From Zhengitettix transpicula (Eukaryota > Arthropoda > Insecta > Orthoptera > Tetrigidae), in the NCBI GenBank assembly GCA_037074705.1, contig CM073591.1, positions 82,972,032-83,036,031 on the forward strand: DNA of 64,000 bases, given 5' to 3'. Made by a program: the position numbers and the translations under genes. Below, piece after piece: positions 10,300-22,706 of this stretch; positions within the stretch are counted from its first letter, which is position 1, and every line of letters starts with the position of its first letter. Under the pieces are notes generated by a model. That model saw only the letters and a program-made list of their open reading frames with translations, had not been told where the DNA came from and made no database searches.

Positions 10300-13200
10300 A
10301 AATTCCGCAGTTTATTAGTTAAGTCTGTTTTTCTCGTGTATTAATAAATTATTTATCCAGATTTGACCTATATATCTATATTTAGAGATAGTTTTATCAA
10401 AAAATATCAATTGACATTTGATTTCATAATAAGCCGTCTACTTGTTTAATTTTACAATTACAAATCTCTTGAGGGTAATGCGGAGGAAAATTATTATGGG
10501 TGGCCCACTATTTACTATACTGTACTATAATTACTTCGATAAAGCATACAGTTTATCGCAGTCTTCTGAAATACATACTTTCTTAATATAAGCAACAACA
10601 TATTTTAGAATTATCTGGTTATAGAAATAATTCTGATTAAATGTTACAATCAATTGTTAGTTCCCGTTTTCCACACATAAATGAATAAGTTAAATAACAA
10701 AACAAGTGTCAAAATAATTATTAAGCTCCTTAAATAAATTCCAGTATTTTATGATTTCTTCCTGTATCTTGATGTAGGAAGTCATAATTACAAAACATTG
10801 TATTGAATACAGGAAACAACAATGTACTTTAAAACACATAGCAGCAAAAGAATGCAGTAAAACCTATTTATTTGAACGTAATAACTTAGTGTAATTAGCT
10901 ATTACTTGTGATTTCATAATACACAGTAACTTGCTCAAACATGTATTCGTGAAAATCTAGTATTTGAATCCAAAATACATCACGTCTATTTCTTAAAAAA
11001 TTTATTATAACTGTCTGGCAATGGTTTAAGTAAGAAAATACTTTTTGTATATTTAGTTACGTAATAGACGTTTTTGTGGAGTTTATTGACGAAAAACTGT
11101 ATAATAAGCCGGTTTACGCCGATCAATTCAGCTTAGGATAAAAGAATTGGATGTGGCCAAAATACGGGATAAAGGAAAAGGTAATTATAAGAAGGCTCGT
11201 TTCTTCATAGGGCCGCGGAATAAGCATGATTTATACTTTCATAAAATTATACTGTAAGATATTATAATTAAAGAAGAAGTGCTACAAGAAAAGAAAGTTT
11301 TCAAACTGGATTAGCTGAGAGAGTAGGAACATTTATTTATTTTGTAATATGTAATTTGTTAATATGTTGTTTTCAGTTTACGTAAGGTGATCAATATTAC
11401 TGATTCTAAAGAGATGCTGAATCAGTTTAATGCAATTTGTAAAATCAATCAAATATCAGGGAAAAGTAAACAATTGTTTTATAGACATGATAAACGTGCT
11501 TATCTTTTACCAAAGGAACGAAGAGACTGAATGCACGGGTTCTTGATTTTTAAAGAGTGCAAAGGAGTTAGAAAAAGAAAATTAAATATGATTGAAGTGA
11601 TGGAAATCGTCCAAGTTATTAGAGGCAGGTGTCAGAAAAGACGCACAGCTAAAATTAACTTGTTTAATATGACTACAGAGAGTTCTCGTAACATGCTTTT
11701 CAAAGCGTGGAAAGCGTATTCAGTGTCAAGAAACTCATTAACCCAAAGATAGAGCTAATAACAAAACTAATTTTCACTCACTTTCCTCAATTCAGTAAAC
11801 GTAAGCTCTAAATCCGTCTCTGTCATCACTATTTGAGTTGATGTTTAATTAAATATCTGTAAACTGTACCACCATTCCACAAACTTTACTGTAGAGATTG
11901 TTTATTAGCTTCGCGTCACTTTAAAATTCATACTCTACCAAATGTTCTTGATTGGATTTCTCCTCCAGCTTGTGTTCACTTTTCAGCATAATAAATTTCA
12001 CAATTGACGCATATTCTCTACTGTGACATGATGAAGTACTTTACCGTCACCGAAAGCAATGAGTTACGAAGAAGAATTGCGTCCACGGTCCATAACGTGA
12101 GAGCGTACCAGAAGTCCAAATCATGAAATATTTTCGGAAAGCGGCAACGCTTGCGCGCAATTTCTTGGTGAGTGGAAGTTCAAAGCGCGGGCAATTACCT
12201 GTTGTGCGGCGACCGAGACAGCTCTATTAATTTCGGGCTTTGCGAGAGCTTACCACTTGTCATAACTCGTGATATACAGTTCCTGGCGGAGAAACGTGGT
12301 GCCACAATTCTCCTCGGCGTTAAATGAAAACGGAATGACGAGATGATATATGTTCGCCTGAAGCGTGATTCATTTAGTTCGCTGCACAACTCGCGACGAG
12401 TTCTTCAAAAGAAATACAAATTGTTCTCGAACACGTTGTTCAACTTAACAAACAAATAATCGTCAAAAATACTCACAGAAATGCGAAGAGGCAAATGTTC
12501 TGATGATAGGAAAATTGTAATCGGTTTCAGGGATCAGGGATTTAGGGAACGCTGATTGATTTTTCATTAAATACGTAGAAATTTAATATAAATCTTGAAT
12601 AAAATTTATTGACGCTCGTATTATATCATTTTAAGTACGAAACTGAAAATTTTGGCATGCGCAAACAAAATTTTCGGAGTATTTCAATTCGATTTCACTC
12701 TAAAAACATATTATATTAAAGATTTGACTAAAACAAGCCCCGACTGTTTTGGTGGACAATATGTAAAATAAAGACTTAAGTACTTGAGTGCTCGAACAGA
12801 TGGTTATTACATGAAATAACAGGATTCTCCGTCCAAATATGAAAACTAAACATCCTGAGTGAGCTCGTGAAATGGAGATTTACTGGAATATTGGGTGCGA
12901 GGATAAGTTAGAACCCGAAGGTTATTAATGGTGGGGTTCCGACAGGTTGGACAAAAAGTGGACAAAAAGCGGGAATGGAAAAACTTAATAAAACTTCCGG
13001 AACAGAACAAAGGGCGAGTGAAGTTTATTTGTGGAATTTATAGAATTATAGTTAAGCTTAAAGTTCGAGGTACGATTGGGCATATGATCGGACGATCATA
13101 CTTGGACGAGGACTCTATTAATTAGCACCCATTTTGGCCGTAGTTTCAGATGCACGATGTGCTCGGCTGCGGATCAACGTTTGAAGATTTTCACTACAGC

Positions 13201-15247
13201 AGTAGAGGTAGGCTGAATCTAGTGAACATGGCGGATCAAAACAGCGCAGAGGAAGTAAAGGATTCCTAATTGTAATTTCTTTCTTTTCTTCAGGTCAATA
13301 ATTTTTTTAGCGGATGGTTTAAAGTCGCGTCAACAAAATTGTCCTCGGCGAATGTATATAATTAAAACATAGTATGTCAATAATTCTAATGTTTGAAAAC
13401 AGACGTTTTAGATTATTTCAAGGCCCACCAGGAGGCATGAGATTATATTATCTGTAATATTAAATATAATTGCTGATGTTAAATATTAAATTATGAATCA
13501 TTGTTGAATTTCCAACTTTATTTCTCGATTAATATTATTCCTAAAACCTTAGATATTTAAATAATTTCTGTAAAATAATTACTAGCGTATATTCAATAAG
13601 ATATTACTCATTCATCAGATGCAATTGATAATCTCAATTTATTCTGAATATGTAATTTCATTTTTAGAACCACTACCAGACACATTTTCATTGCTCAGAA
13701 TTAGAATATAAGTTTAAACAAACTAAATTTTATGACGGATGCTTTTTATCCGAAAATCTGTTTCTATTACGCAAAATCCCTTACATGAATATATAAGATG
13801 ATTCAACTAGTGCGTTTAAAAATACGTAAATTTTATTTCCGGTCACCAATTTACTTCTAAATCTTGGCAAATACAAATATAATGTAATAAAATTTTAGAA
13901 CAGCGTCGTGTATTTACGAAATATATTTTAATACTGGTACCATTCATTCAAACGTAAATTATAACGATTATATAGCGATACAAACTGATTATATGAAGTA
14001 GGAATACAATCTGGGTTGATAACAAAATTTGGATCGATTTTACTTTTATTTATACCGATTCTTGTAAGTCAGGTACGCAGTCTTGGACAGAACGTGTCCT
14101 GCTATTACGGTTTAGTTAGTAGCTTGTTTAGAACAAATTACTACTTCTACATGTGATGACTGCATAAAAAAATATTTGTTTTACAACTCACTAATCATTA
14201 AGTTTCTCTGATGAATTGACTTATAAGTTACAATTTCCAAAACCTTTCGTACTTCCTGGATTAAGTTTTTCAGTACACTTTGAATTACTGTTTTCTAATT
14301 TTAAATTATTATTGGATTTACATTTAGTATTAACTTCACTACTCCATTACGTGAAAGTACAAATGTTATAAAGTAAACAATACTCTGGTAACTTTAATAT
14401 TAATAACATTAAATAATCGTAAGGTTGATCACGAAACACTCAATGAATAAATAGTAATAAAATTAAATATTATAGAATATGCGCACAATTCATATTCTTA
14501 AACAAATTCATGAAATAACAGATATATAAAACACTCCATCAAAACAAATATTACTAGTTGAAATTATTACATACACATCCATAAATGTAAAACTATCTCT
14601 TACAACATATCGCACAGATGAAAGGAAACACCAGCCTAAGAAAGAAAGGAAACGATGTACCAGGGCTGGACGACGAGAAATCTGTTTTTACGTCGTAACG
14701 GAAAGAATCGACCACGACATGCGTTTGAAAGATTCTGCGTGTAGCCAATATGGGGCAAAACGTGTAGAACGAAAATAGAATTGAGAATGGAATTCGTTTC
14801 ACTACGAGGACGTAACTTCCTGACTCCCTCCCGTCCAATGCTCTTTTACTCGAATCCTCTAGTGAATACTTTACTTTTATCTACTCACACCAATTTCGGA
14901 GTACACATCGCATTTGAACATAACTTCATTTACACATCGGTTTTGAGGCTTTCTCGAAACAAAATGTAAATTTGCGTTGATTCATCTCATATAGAGGGCT
15001 CAAGTGAACTTAATAATCATAATTACTAGAAGTGAACTATAATTTTACATGGTACATCATAATGGTTTATTTTACTGTCAAACTAGATTGTTAGGTATCA
15101 AAATTTCTATCACAGAGTTTTCTTTGGTAATATTCAAAATTTTACGATTAGAATGACGTCAATACTGTTTCTGTATGAATGTTTAATAATATTTACTAAA
15201 GATTCAACATAAAAAAGGACATTCTTATATCTGATTTATCCAAAATA
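10300..15247. other. Gene-poor stretch with two GC-raised patches
   Basis: About 5 kb with no recognised gene. Two patches are visibly richer in GC than their surroundings: about 12010-12420, and about 14590-14960 with overlapping open frames on both strands (14593-14838 minus, 14781-14969 plus). Neither gives a known domain. They may be old repeats or unrecognised exons. Frames at 11531-11752 and 12928-13125 are also unassigned. Confidence 0.5.
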
Positions 15248-15580
15248 CGAGGATTGTTTGATAAGTATGGTAAAAATGTAACGAAAATAATTTTTTTTGA
15301 AAACTTTTTTTATTTATCTACATAGTTTCCATCTATACACTTGGCCCAGCGGGTCTCTAGAGTGTAGTGATGGATCAAAGTTTCATCGACGGTGACGAAT
15401 CTGCGCAAAAAGTATTGTGGGTTACGCCTAAACATTCTGCGTTGAAATGTTTTTCAGAATCCTTCGGCACCAGCTACCTCACCAATTTTAGTCTTCGATC
15501 TTTCATTACAATATTGGGCACTTTTTCGATGTTTTCCTGAGTGATGACCTTAATTGGGCGGCCGGAACTAGTTTAACCTT
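15248..15580 (-). pseudogene. Second mariner remnant, C-terminal part and terminal inverted repeat
   Basis: On the minus strand this holds a mariner piece distinct from element 1. From about 15575 downward it reads GRPIKVITQENIEKVPNIVM (linker after the helix-turn-helix), then FLRRFVTVDETLIHHYT (first catalytic Asp motif). It then passes directly into LETRWAKCIDGNYVDK and a stop at 15310-15312, which is the usual mariner C-terminus. The second and third catalytic motifs, about 190 residues, are deleted, so this was already an internally deleted, MITE-like copy. The outer end cgaggattgtttgataagta begins at 15248 right after a TA dinucleotide (15246-15247), as expected for a mariner terminus at its TA target. 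Its N-terminal half lies at 16913-16991, beyond an inserted LINE. Confidence 0.8.
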
Positions 15581-15599
15581 ATGTGCTTATGCGATATCA

Positions 15600-16912
15600 T
15601 TTAAACTAATTAATGCAGAAGTAAATGTTCTTCAATGCTGGTGGAGTCCGCATGAACTTCATTTCTTGTGGCGTGCCTCAGGGCTCAATATTAGGTCCAC
15701 TGCTTTTTATTTTGTATATTAATGATCTTCCAGAACCTATAAAATCTGTCTTATACGCAGATGACACTAATTTGTTAATTACGGACATTGATTTAAATAA
15801 TCTTTATGTGAAGATTGAGACTGCATCTAGAAACCTAAATACTTGGTTCGTCGCTAATAAATTAACGCTCAATGTACAGAAAACTAAGTTAGTTCGTTTT
15901 ACAACTGAAACCAACAACATCGTAACGGATAAGTTCTCAGATCATGCGAATATCCTCGACTTGCAGGTCAACAGTAAATTAAAATGGACCTTGCACATTG
16001 ATCGCCTCGTGCGCAAACTTAGTTCTGTTTGTTACTCATTGCGACTATTGATGCAACAAGTTGATACCAAAACTGCTTCTCTAGTCTATTTTGCCTACTT
16101 TCATTCACATATGTGTTACGGTGTTGCCAATTGTTCTCGTAGTGTGGATGTTTCCAAACTGCAAAAACGAGCCATTAGAATTATATGAGGTTCAGATGCT
16201 AGAGAAAGCTGCAGACGGCTGTTCAAAAGACTTCATATTCTGACTCTACCTAGCGCTTACATATTAGAAATACTCAAATTTGTTAAACGCAACATGAACC
16301 TTTTTGCAAGTAACGGGGACAATCATGGCTACGACACAAGAAACCGTTCAGTTCTCAGGTCTGACAAGCACAGCCTCAGTCTCTATGAGTCTAGCGTTCA
16401 TTATTCCGGTATCGCACTATTTAACAGCCTTCCTGATCATGTAAAGAACATAAACAACTACAACGCATTCGTCAAGAAGTGTAAAACTTTTCTTGTAAAT
16501 GGAACTTTTTACTCCGTACACGAATTTTTGAATCGGTCTGACATTCGTTGAACTGCCTTGCCTACAAAATTGCCGAATATGCTATAAATATGTAAATAGT
16601 TTGTCCAGTTTTCCCCTTTTGGTTCTTTTTTTTTCCTGCCTCTGCTTTCTGTTTTAGTAAATATCCATGACGACATCCCTCCGTACCCAGCGACAGGAGA
16701 TGAATACCAGGAAGTGATTAGTGTCGTGTGCGTGTTTCTTGAAGATAGTGTGTATGATTGTAGTGACTAGACAAATGTGAACAGATATGAATTTGTGTGT
16801 GTGCAACCTGTTAATATTAATTCTGTTTATATGTAATTTATCTACTGTACATTTGTGACGAATCCTATTTCCTCTTAAGAGGGCTAATGGTGAATAAATC
16901 TATCTATCTATC
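15600..16912 (+). mobile_element. 5'-truncated non-LTR retrotransposon (CR1/Jockey-like LINE), nearly intact 3' half
   Basis: The element holds the C-terminal half of a LINE ORF2 followed by a 3' untranslated region and a short (TATC)n tail at about 16898-16912. Reverse transcriptase motifs are SCGVPQGSILGPLLFILYIN (domain 4), VLYADDTNLL (catalytic YADD) and NKLTLNVQKTKLV (domain 6). The C-terminal HGYDTRNRS and YNAFVKKCKTFLV are typical of CR1/Jockey-type elements. The frame from 15625 to 16551 is broken by a single in-frame TGA at 16186-16188, and the parts before and after it are in the same frame, so this copy is young relative to its neighbours. The N-terminal endonuclease and first half of the reverse transcriptase are absent, as in usual 5' truncation. 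The 5' boundary lies somewhere in 15575-15640. The clade is a judgement from motifs only. Confidence 0.85.
15625..16551 (+). pseudogene. LINE reverse transcriptase, C-terminal part with one nonsense codon
   Basis: This is the coding part of the LINE. The first open stretch (15625-16188, 187 residues) holds reverse transcriptase domains 4 to 7 and the thumb. The second begins at an ATG at 16294 in the same frame and runs to 16551. Between the two, the reading after the TGA continues without another stop (GSDARESCRRLFKRLHILTL). The immediate upstream codon 15622-15624 is TAA, so no longer N-terminal frame exists here. It is a fragment and would not yield a working reverse transcriptase. Confidence 0.85.
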
Positions 16913-16991
16913 CTTCGGTTTTGATTTGAGCAGTTATCCATCCCTTCAAATGAAAGTGTTTAATGACAGCGCGAAATTGGTTTATTTCCAT
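16913..16991 (-). pseudogene. Second mariner remnant, N-terminal part
   Basis: The minus strand from the ATG at 16991 reads MEINQFRAVIKHFHLKGW then ITAQIKTE, the first helix of the mariner N-terminal DNA-binding domain. It stops exactly where the LINE's (TATC)n tail ends at 16912. Together with 15248-15580 it forms one mariner interrupted by a LINE. About 50 residues between the two parts are absent, either lost when the LINE inserted or deleted earlier. A matching outer terminal repeat was not clearly seen in 16992-17100. Confidence 0.72.
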
Positions 16992-17764
16992 TGTCTCCGC
17001 CTGACTACACATTGAGCACTACACAAGGCTGTCAACAATAAACTACGGAACTTTTAGGAATATGTTTTGAAGGATCAAGTTTACCAACAATGACGCGAAA
17101 GTGAAAAATTTCCCGCTCTTTCATAAAATCAGACTTGATCGAACGACCTTTGTATACCTAAACTATTACTACGTAATGAGTTATTTAATATTCTTAGACA
17201 AATTCAAATTATTTATTTTCAGAACAACGCTTTTATTATTAAATCCATTTTTATTTACAAAATTTCCTCAGAGTCAATACAGGGTCTCCCAGAAAAAGGA
17301 AGATAAAATTTGGGTACAGATTGAGGTTAAAACAACTAAATAAATGCCAGAATCGGCCCAACTCTTAAGTTATTGATCTTTACTACGACCTTAGTGTGGC
17401 GACAGAGCTTGGATGTTATAGGCATCAACTGCTATCAGCAGGCAATCAATCAGTTAAGTCAGCTAGGAACGCTCAATAATCTTTCCATTCTGAAAACAGA
17501 ACTTATTTGGTCCCAAAGAGAAGACAAATCTTCACCTTATGCGTTTTGAATCATTCCAATCACATGTATCAAGTTCCACGCGTGAAGAAAACTATAACTT
17601 GATAGGGGGAAAAAGTGCTATTAGATAACTTGTTCTTAGTACTAATTATTACACACGTTTCTCCTAAGTAATTTTATTTTGCATCCGTGTGATTATAGGC
17701 TGTAATAAATTTATAAATTTTGTTTCAAGGAAATCAGAACGTGTTTGATGTATTCAGCACTTAT

Positions 17765-17953
17765 TTCTCATTCGCTTGAGAAAGATGACAGCGAAAGTCA
17801 TTGAAACGTCGGGGCCTAAGCCTATATTTACCCGGGTGTAAGCCAAAGAGTTACTTATGCAACTTATTCACCGGGAAAATCGTCGATCTTAAATCCTTGA
17901 TTTAATTCTGTATAATACTTTTTTTCACTAAAGTTTCTGTGCCAATCTTACAA
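17765..17953 (+). repeat. Repeat pair member 1 (possible Penelope-like tail)
   Basis: The segment has two parts. The first (17765-17855; gaaagatgacagcgaaagtc, attgaaacgtcggggcctaa) is present in inverted form at 19071-19160. The second (17856-17953; attcaccgggaaaatcgtcg, gtttctgtgccaat) is present in direct orientation at 19164-19250. The word attgaaacgtcgg is reminiscent of the 3' tails of Penelope-like elements. Confidence 0.65.
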
Positions 17954-19070
17954 ACTTCAATTTCAAACAGCACTGTATTATCGCTTCAAGAATAAAATAA
18001 ATCTATGTAATTGTTATCCTACTTTCTATAGTCCCACAAATTTGAAAAATATTATTTTTTTCAATGCAATTTTTAAAAAGGACATTATAAGTCATCAAAT
18101 TTCTTAGATTGTATCAGGAGATTAATTACAGGCGTTTAGAATGTATTTAACCCTTTTTACGTGATTTTTTATCATACAGTCCTATATTTAAATGTAAGTT
18201 CATAAACGATGAATATGAAATTGCGTTCGATTTTTTATTCTTGTTTTCGTATATTAAACATAATATACTAAGGCTTAAAAATTATTTAGTTATGAAGTAT
18301 CATTTCTACGTTAAATGATATATTTTCTAACAAATACTTGTGTTTTCCATTTTTTATCAAATATATGAAGAATTTATGAAACGCGTCAGTGAACTGGAGT
18401 GAAAATAATAAATATTTATCCTAATCTGATAATTAATTTTCACAGCCTTAATAGCTGGGATTGATTGAAACCATTGTACTTCTGTACTTGAAGTATTTAT
18501 TTTATGTTTAAATGGTAATAAAACTGGGCATAATGAAGTTAGTGTTAATAAAACCCTACTAAATGTAATCAAAAAACGGGCACATCTTGCATTTTTTGCG
18601 ATGCATAAATTTTATGGGAAATATTCAACTCATTTCAACAATTTTTCTTTCTCACTTCAACTGAACAGTTGTTTTTATTGTAGTTGTTTCTGACGTGGCA
18701 CGCATCATTCAAACTGATGGTGCATTGTTCGCGATACAGTGCCAAGGGCTGTTTCTGGCAATCAACAACAGGCAAGTCATTGCAGAAAATCACCGTGGGG
18801 TATTTCTACCCTGCCTTGTTCATCTTGACACGTAAAGCACGCATTTTATAAATAGCTTGCACCACAGCCCGATGCATCCAGATAGTATTATAGAATTTAA
18901 GAAACCAGTGTATAATTATATATAAGCAACTTCTGTATGTGATGCACGGCAATAAGCCTTCGTTACTAATCTCAGTTTTCAAATACCAAGAAAAAGTGTA
19001 ACTTGATTTGGTTGATCGTAAATTATATATATTAATAACTGTAACATATGTTCCAGTATCCATGATTTTA

Positions 19071-19250
19071 TATAAGTAACTCTTTGTCTTCCACTCGGAT
19101 AATTATAAGCTTAGGCCACGACGTTTAATTGACGTTCACTGTAATCTTTCTCATTCACGTGAACATATTCACCAGGAAAATCTTCGATCTTTAATCCTCG
19201 ATTTTATTCCGGTTTTTTTTTTACTAGCGTTTCTGTGCCAATTCTTACAT
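19071..19250. repeat. Repeat pair member 2 (mixed orientation)
   Basis: The first half (ataagtaactctttgtcttc, gcttaggccacgacgttt, ctgtaatctttctcattc) is the reverse complement of 17765-17855. The second half (attcaccaggaaaatcttcg, gtttctgtgccaattcttac) runs in the same direction as 17856-17953. About 1.1 kb of AT-rich sequence with no recognised gene separates the two members. Confidence 0.65.
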
Positions 19251-20835
19251 GTGGAAACCCCGTCCCACTGCCACCTTTTCCATCAAATTCATTTGAATAA
19301 TAAACGATGTTGACAAAACTTTCTAATTTGTGTAACAAATTATATAAACCAAACTTTGAATTTACCTATAGAATCTACCTGTACATAAAAATGGATATGG
19401 GCGTATGTTCCGCATGCAAACTCAGAGTTGTACACGTATGACTTAGAATCTGTGAATGCTTACTGGAGGGGAAAAATAAGACAGTCATACGTGCGGGAGA
19501 GTAAGAAAGTAGCGTTTAAAAATAACATGAAAACGATTGGCTTTAATTTCGAATCAATAGGTGATCAATCGCTAAGGTGATTAAAAAAAAAGTTCCGATG
19601 TTATCGAGAGAAACTATTGGGGGTGAAACAGTTTTTATACCTCGTGTACCAATCGTTTTGGCTGATCTTAGATTTAACTTGCATCATCAATCAGGATATA
19701 CAAGCCACAAGCGTAGGTTTCTAAGAATTGTGGACTTGATTGTCGTTTTTCTCCCATGTGTCACGGACTTACGGGTCTATGCTCTGTTTGATGCTCCTTG
19801 ATTCCCGAAGCTGATCAGAGAGAATTACTGTTTGAAACATCGAGCCCTTTCTTTCTTCGCTATTCCTTGTTACTTTCTTCTAAACATAAGGCTATGATCG
19901 CCTGAATATTATGCCATAATCCCTTCCGCTAATGGCAATGATGTGTTTTTTTCTGTTTGGACAAAAAAACTGCAGTTGAAAACCAGTAAAGGCAGGCGGA
20001 AAATGTTGACTAATTTTTCCCCGAGTATTACTTAAAACTGGAGGTTTAATGTATTTTGTGACATAAATACTTCTTAAAAAGCCTAGAGAACTATCAGTTC
20101 TCAATTCGCATTTAGCGGATCTAAACAATTCAGAAAAAAATAATCCATAAGAATAATACTATATTTAAAAAATATTTAAATGTAACAATTATACTATTTT
20201 GAAATAATTACTGAACTTAAGATTCTTAAAAATTTCAATCATACGTCAATTGAGGAAATAGTTTCCGTCAATACATTCAATTCCAGTAATTTTAGTAACA
20301 AGCCAGACATTAATATTGTTTACGATATTGGTAACTATTAATAGCAGTTAGAAATAAAAACAGACCAGTGTTTAATATAGATCGTTTTATCTCGTCGTGA
20401 AAAATTAATTTGTGTTACAAAATTATGGAGTAATTATTATCGGAGCCGTGACGAATAGACGAAGCGGTGTAATAAATCTCAAAACTGTTGGCTTATGTAC
20501 GTCGATGTGTTTTGTCTGTCGCTTGCCGGTGTGATAGATATTTCCCAGGTTTTACTGCCAGTGAACATTACTCGCACATAAATTATCCTCTTGGGAACCA
20601 TTAACACTCCTGGAAAAATTCAAGAAAACATTAACAAGCTTCATTTTCATTTTCCAGTAAAAATACGTTAAAATATATTTTACAACAAATGGTACGATAT
20701 CATACTTCCATTCATTTTTACCTTCGTTATGTCAGGCAAGTCATTTGGAAACAAATATACATTAACACTTACATGTATTAGTTGCGTGATATCGCATTTT
20801 ATTATTTTATTTATGGAATCTAAATAACCGTTCGC
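19251..20835. other. No supported gene
   Basis: AT-rich sequence. Frames at 19577-19801 (plus) and 19892-20128 (minus) show no recognised domain. Confidence 0.55.
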
Positions 20836-20935
20836 TAACTTGCTCTACCTTTCCGCATCCTCCCTTTCAAATCCCTTCCTATGCTATTAAACTGGAGTTG
20901 GACCACGTGAATTACCCTCATGTAGCCTGTAACTG
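20836..20935 (-). repeat. A-B-C repeat, copy 3 (fragment of A)
   Basis: A minus-strand fragment of module A. The plus strand shows tttccgcatcctccctttca, atgctattaaactggag and attaccctcatgtagcctgt, the reverse complement of the start of module A. Modules B and C are absent. Confidence 0.75.
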
Positions 20936-21660
20936 TCAAAATAATTAGCGAAAACTACAAAAAAGTCTATATAAACGTTCTTCAGTTTCACTAATAGCTC
21001 CATATACGAATTAATTAAATGAAGAAAATATCGCCCATATTGACATACAGAAATTATTCATGTCTAATATCATCACTAAACCCCAATACTCACAATTGAA
21101 ATGTATTATCAACAAAATATTTTTCTAAATGATCGTGAGTCTTTTGAATGAATGGTTTTTTAATCAATCTTAATAGTCTAAAAAACATTTCGAAAGTATA
21201 CTAAAAATCGCAACCTGGAATATGAATTATCTCCTTGACCATAAGCAGTAAATCCTAAATTTCCTTAGTGTAAATTAAAATAGATATCTACTTGTTCGCA
21301 ACAGGCATTACATCGACGTAAAATAATCTAGTAGTCCATTATATTAGACTTATCATCTTCTACAATGAGGTATGTGGTGTATGATGGCACAGCGATTATA
21401 ATCCGAAACGTTATTTCTCATCATGAACTTGCTAAGTATCAAATAGATAAAAATCAGGCTCCGAGAGTTGACCATGCAGTAGCACTTTAATATATCAGCA
21501 ACTTACAGCCAACCACAGCACGCCATATCTACAGACCACTACCCAGATTTATTCCGGACTCTTGGTAATAGTTTCATAGCCATTTGAGAATGGAATGTGA
21601 TACAGACGAACTGTAACAATAACAATTACTTATTTTCAAATGGAAATCCCAGAAAACTTC

Positions 21661-22706
21661 ACAACCTTCTGGATTTGTTTATATCCAGAAACAACCATCT
21701 AGTACAATTCTCTGATCCCTCATTCGATCATACTGGTTTTATCACTATTATCAAGTTATAAATAAATCACCACAATTGTTAGCCACGATAAATACCGACC
21801 GTCTAATATATAATATATTCAGCAACATCTGCGAATGATATCTCAAGAATGCTCCATTCGTCCAATCAGAAGCTTGAAAATTTACTCTCCAAACCAAATC
21901 CATGCCATCAAATTTTTACAGATGTGTGTGTTCTTTCAAATCCTCCTACTGATCGCCAAAATAACGACGCCAGAAGAATTTCACAGATGGTCACAAAATA
22001 AAATTTAAAATACGTATATAACTGATTAAACAGGGAACTCAAAACAGTCATAAGAAAAGTAAGGTATTAAATTTTCAAACACAATGTAAGCAATCTCTCT
22101 AGAATTTATCACAATTTATGGAAGGGGACGAAAAAATTAAAAGGCCAGGAGTATCTATCTTTACAATTAGAAAATCAAACGACGAACGTGTTCGTAGTGA
22201 CAAAGAAGAACGTTAGCTACGTATTTATTCAATGTTTTAATCCAAAATACCTCTATCCTTCCACGCATATGCCAACCAAAACCCTCTGGAACGAAAGGGT
22301 CACCACTCCGACATTGACCACAATTTCATCCCGTGGAAACTAGCCACAATAAAAGAATACTATTTCCACCCACGATCCATAAATATGGAAATCCTGCCCA
22401 GCAGGATTTCTTATGCCTCAAAAACCGAAACAAAAACCACAAGCGCGTACATACATGTGAACCAAAATAAAGTGGTCCAGATCAACTCATTAGAATCCAT
22501 CACGACAGTTCAGATCTACGCAATACTCTAATTCCGCACTGAATCCCCCCTAAACAACTTAATAATCTGCTCTGACTCTCTGAAAGCATTAAAGATCATA
22601 AAGGACCCAAAAATCACTACTGGAAACATTAATAAAATCAGACTACTTCTACTGAACTTATCTGCATCTCAAAAATCAATCCCCCTCATCTGGAACCAAT
22701 CCCGAT
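21661..22706 (+). pseudogene. RNase H-bearing LINE (I-clade type), left part, decayed
   Basis: A plus-strand ORF2 remnant in several frames. NLLDLFISRNNHLVQFSDP (21666 on) resembles the end of the LINE endonuclease domain. LNRELKTVIRKVRY near 22030 resembles the linker before the reverse transcriptase. Most of the reverse transcriptase is deleted. From about 22400 an RNase H domain appears: NQNKVVQINSLESITTVQIY, where the usual catalytic Glu is replaced by Gln, then IICSDSLKALKIIKD with the catalytic Asp kept, then ASQKSIPLIWNQS. The domain stops near 22706 and resumes at about 24403. Assignment to an I-like clade is from the RNase H domain and the Cys-rich tail. Confidence 0.65.

Noticed and set aside
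14593..14969. Overlapping open frames on both strands
   Set aside because: No recognisable motif; frames on both strands of a GC-raised patch are expected by chance.
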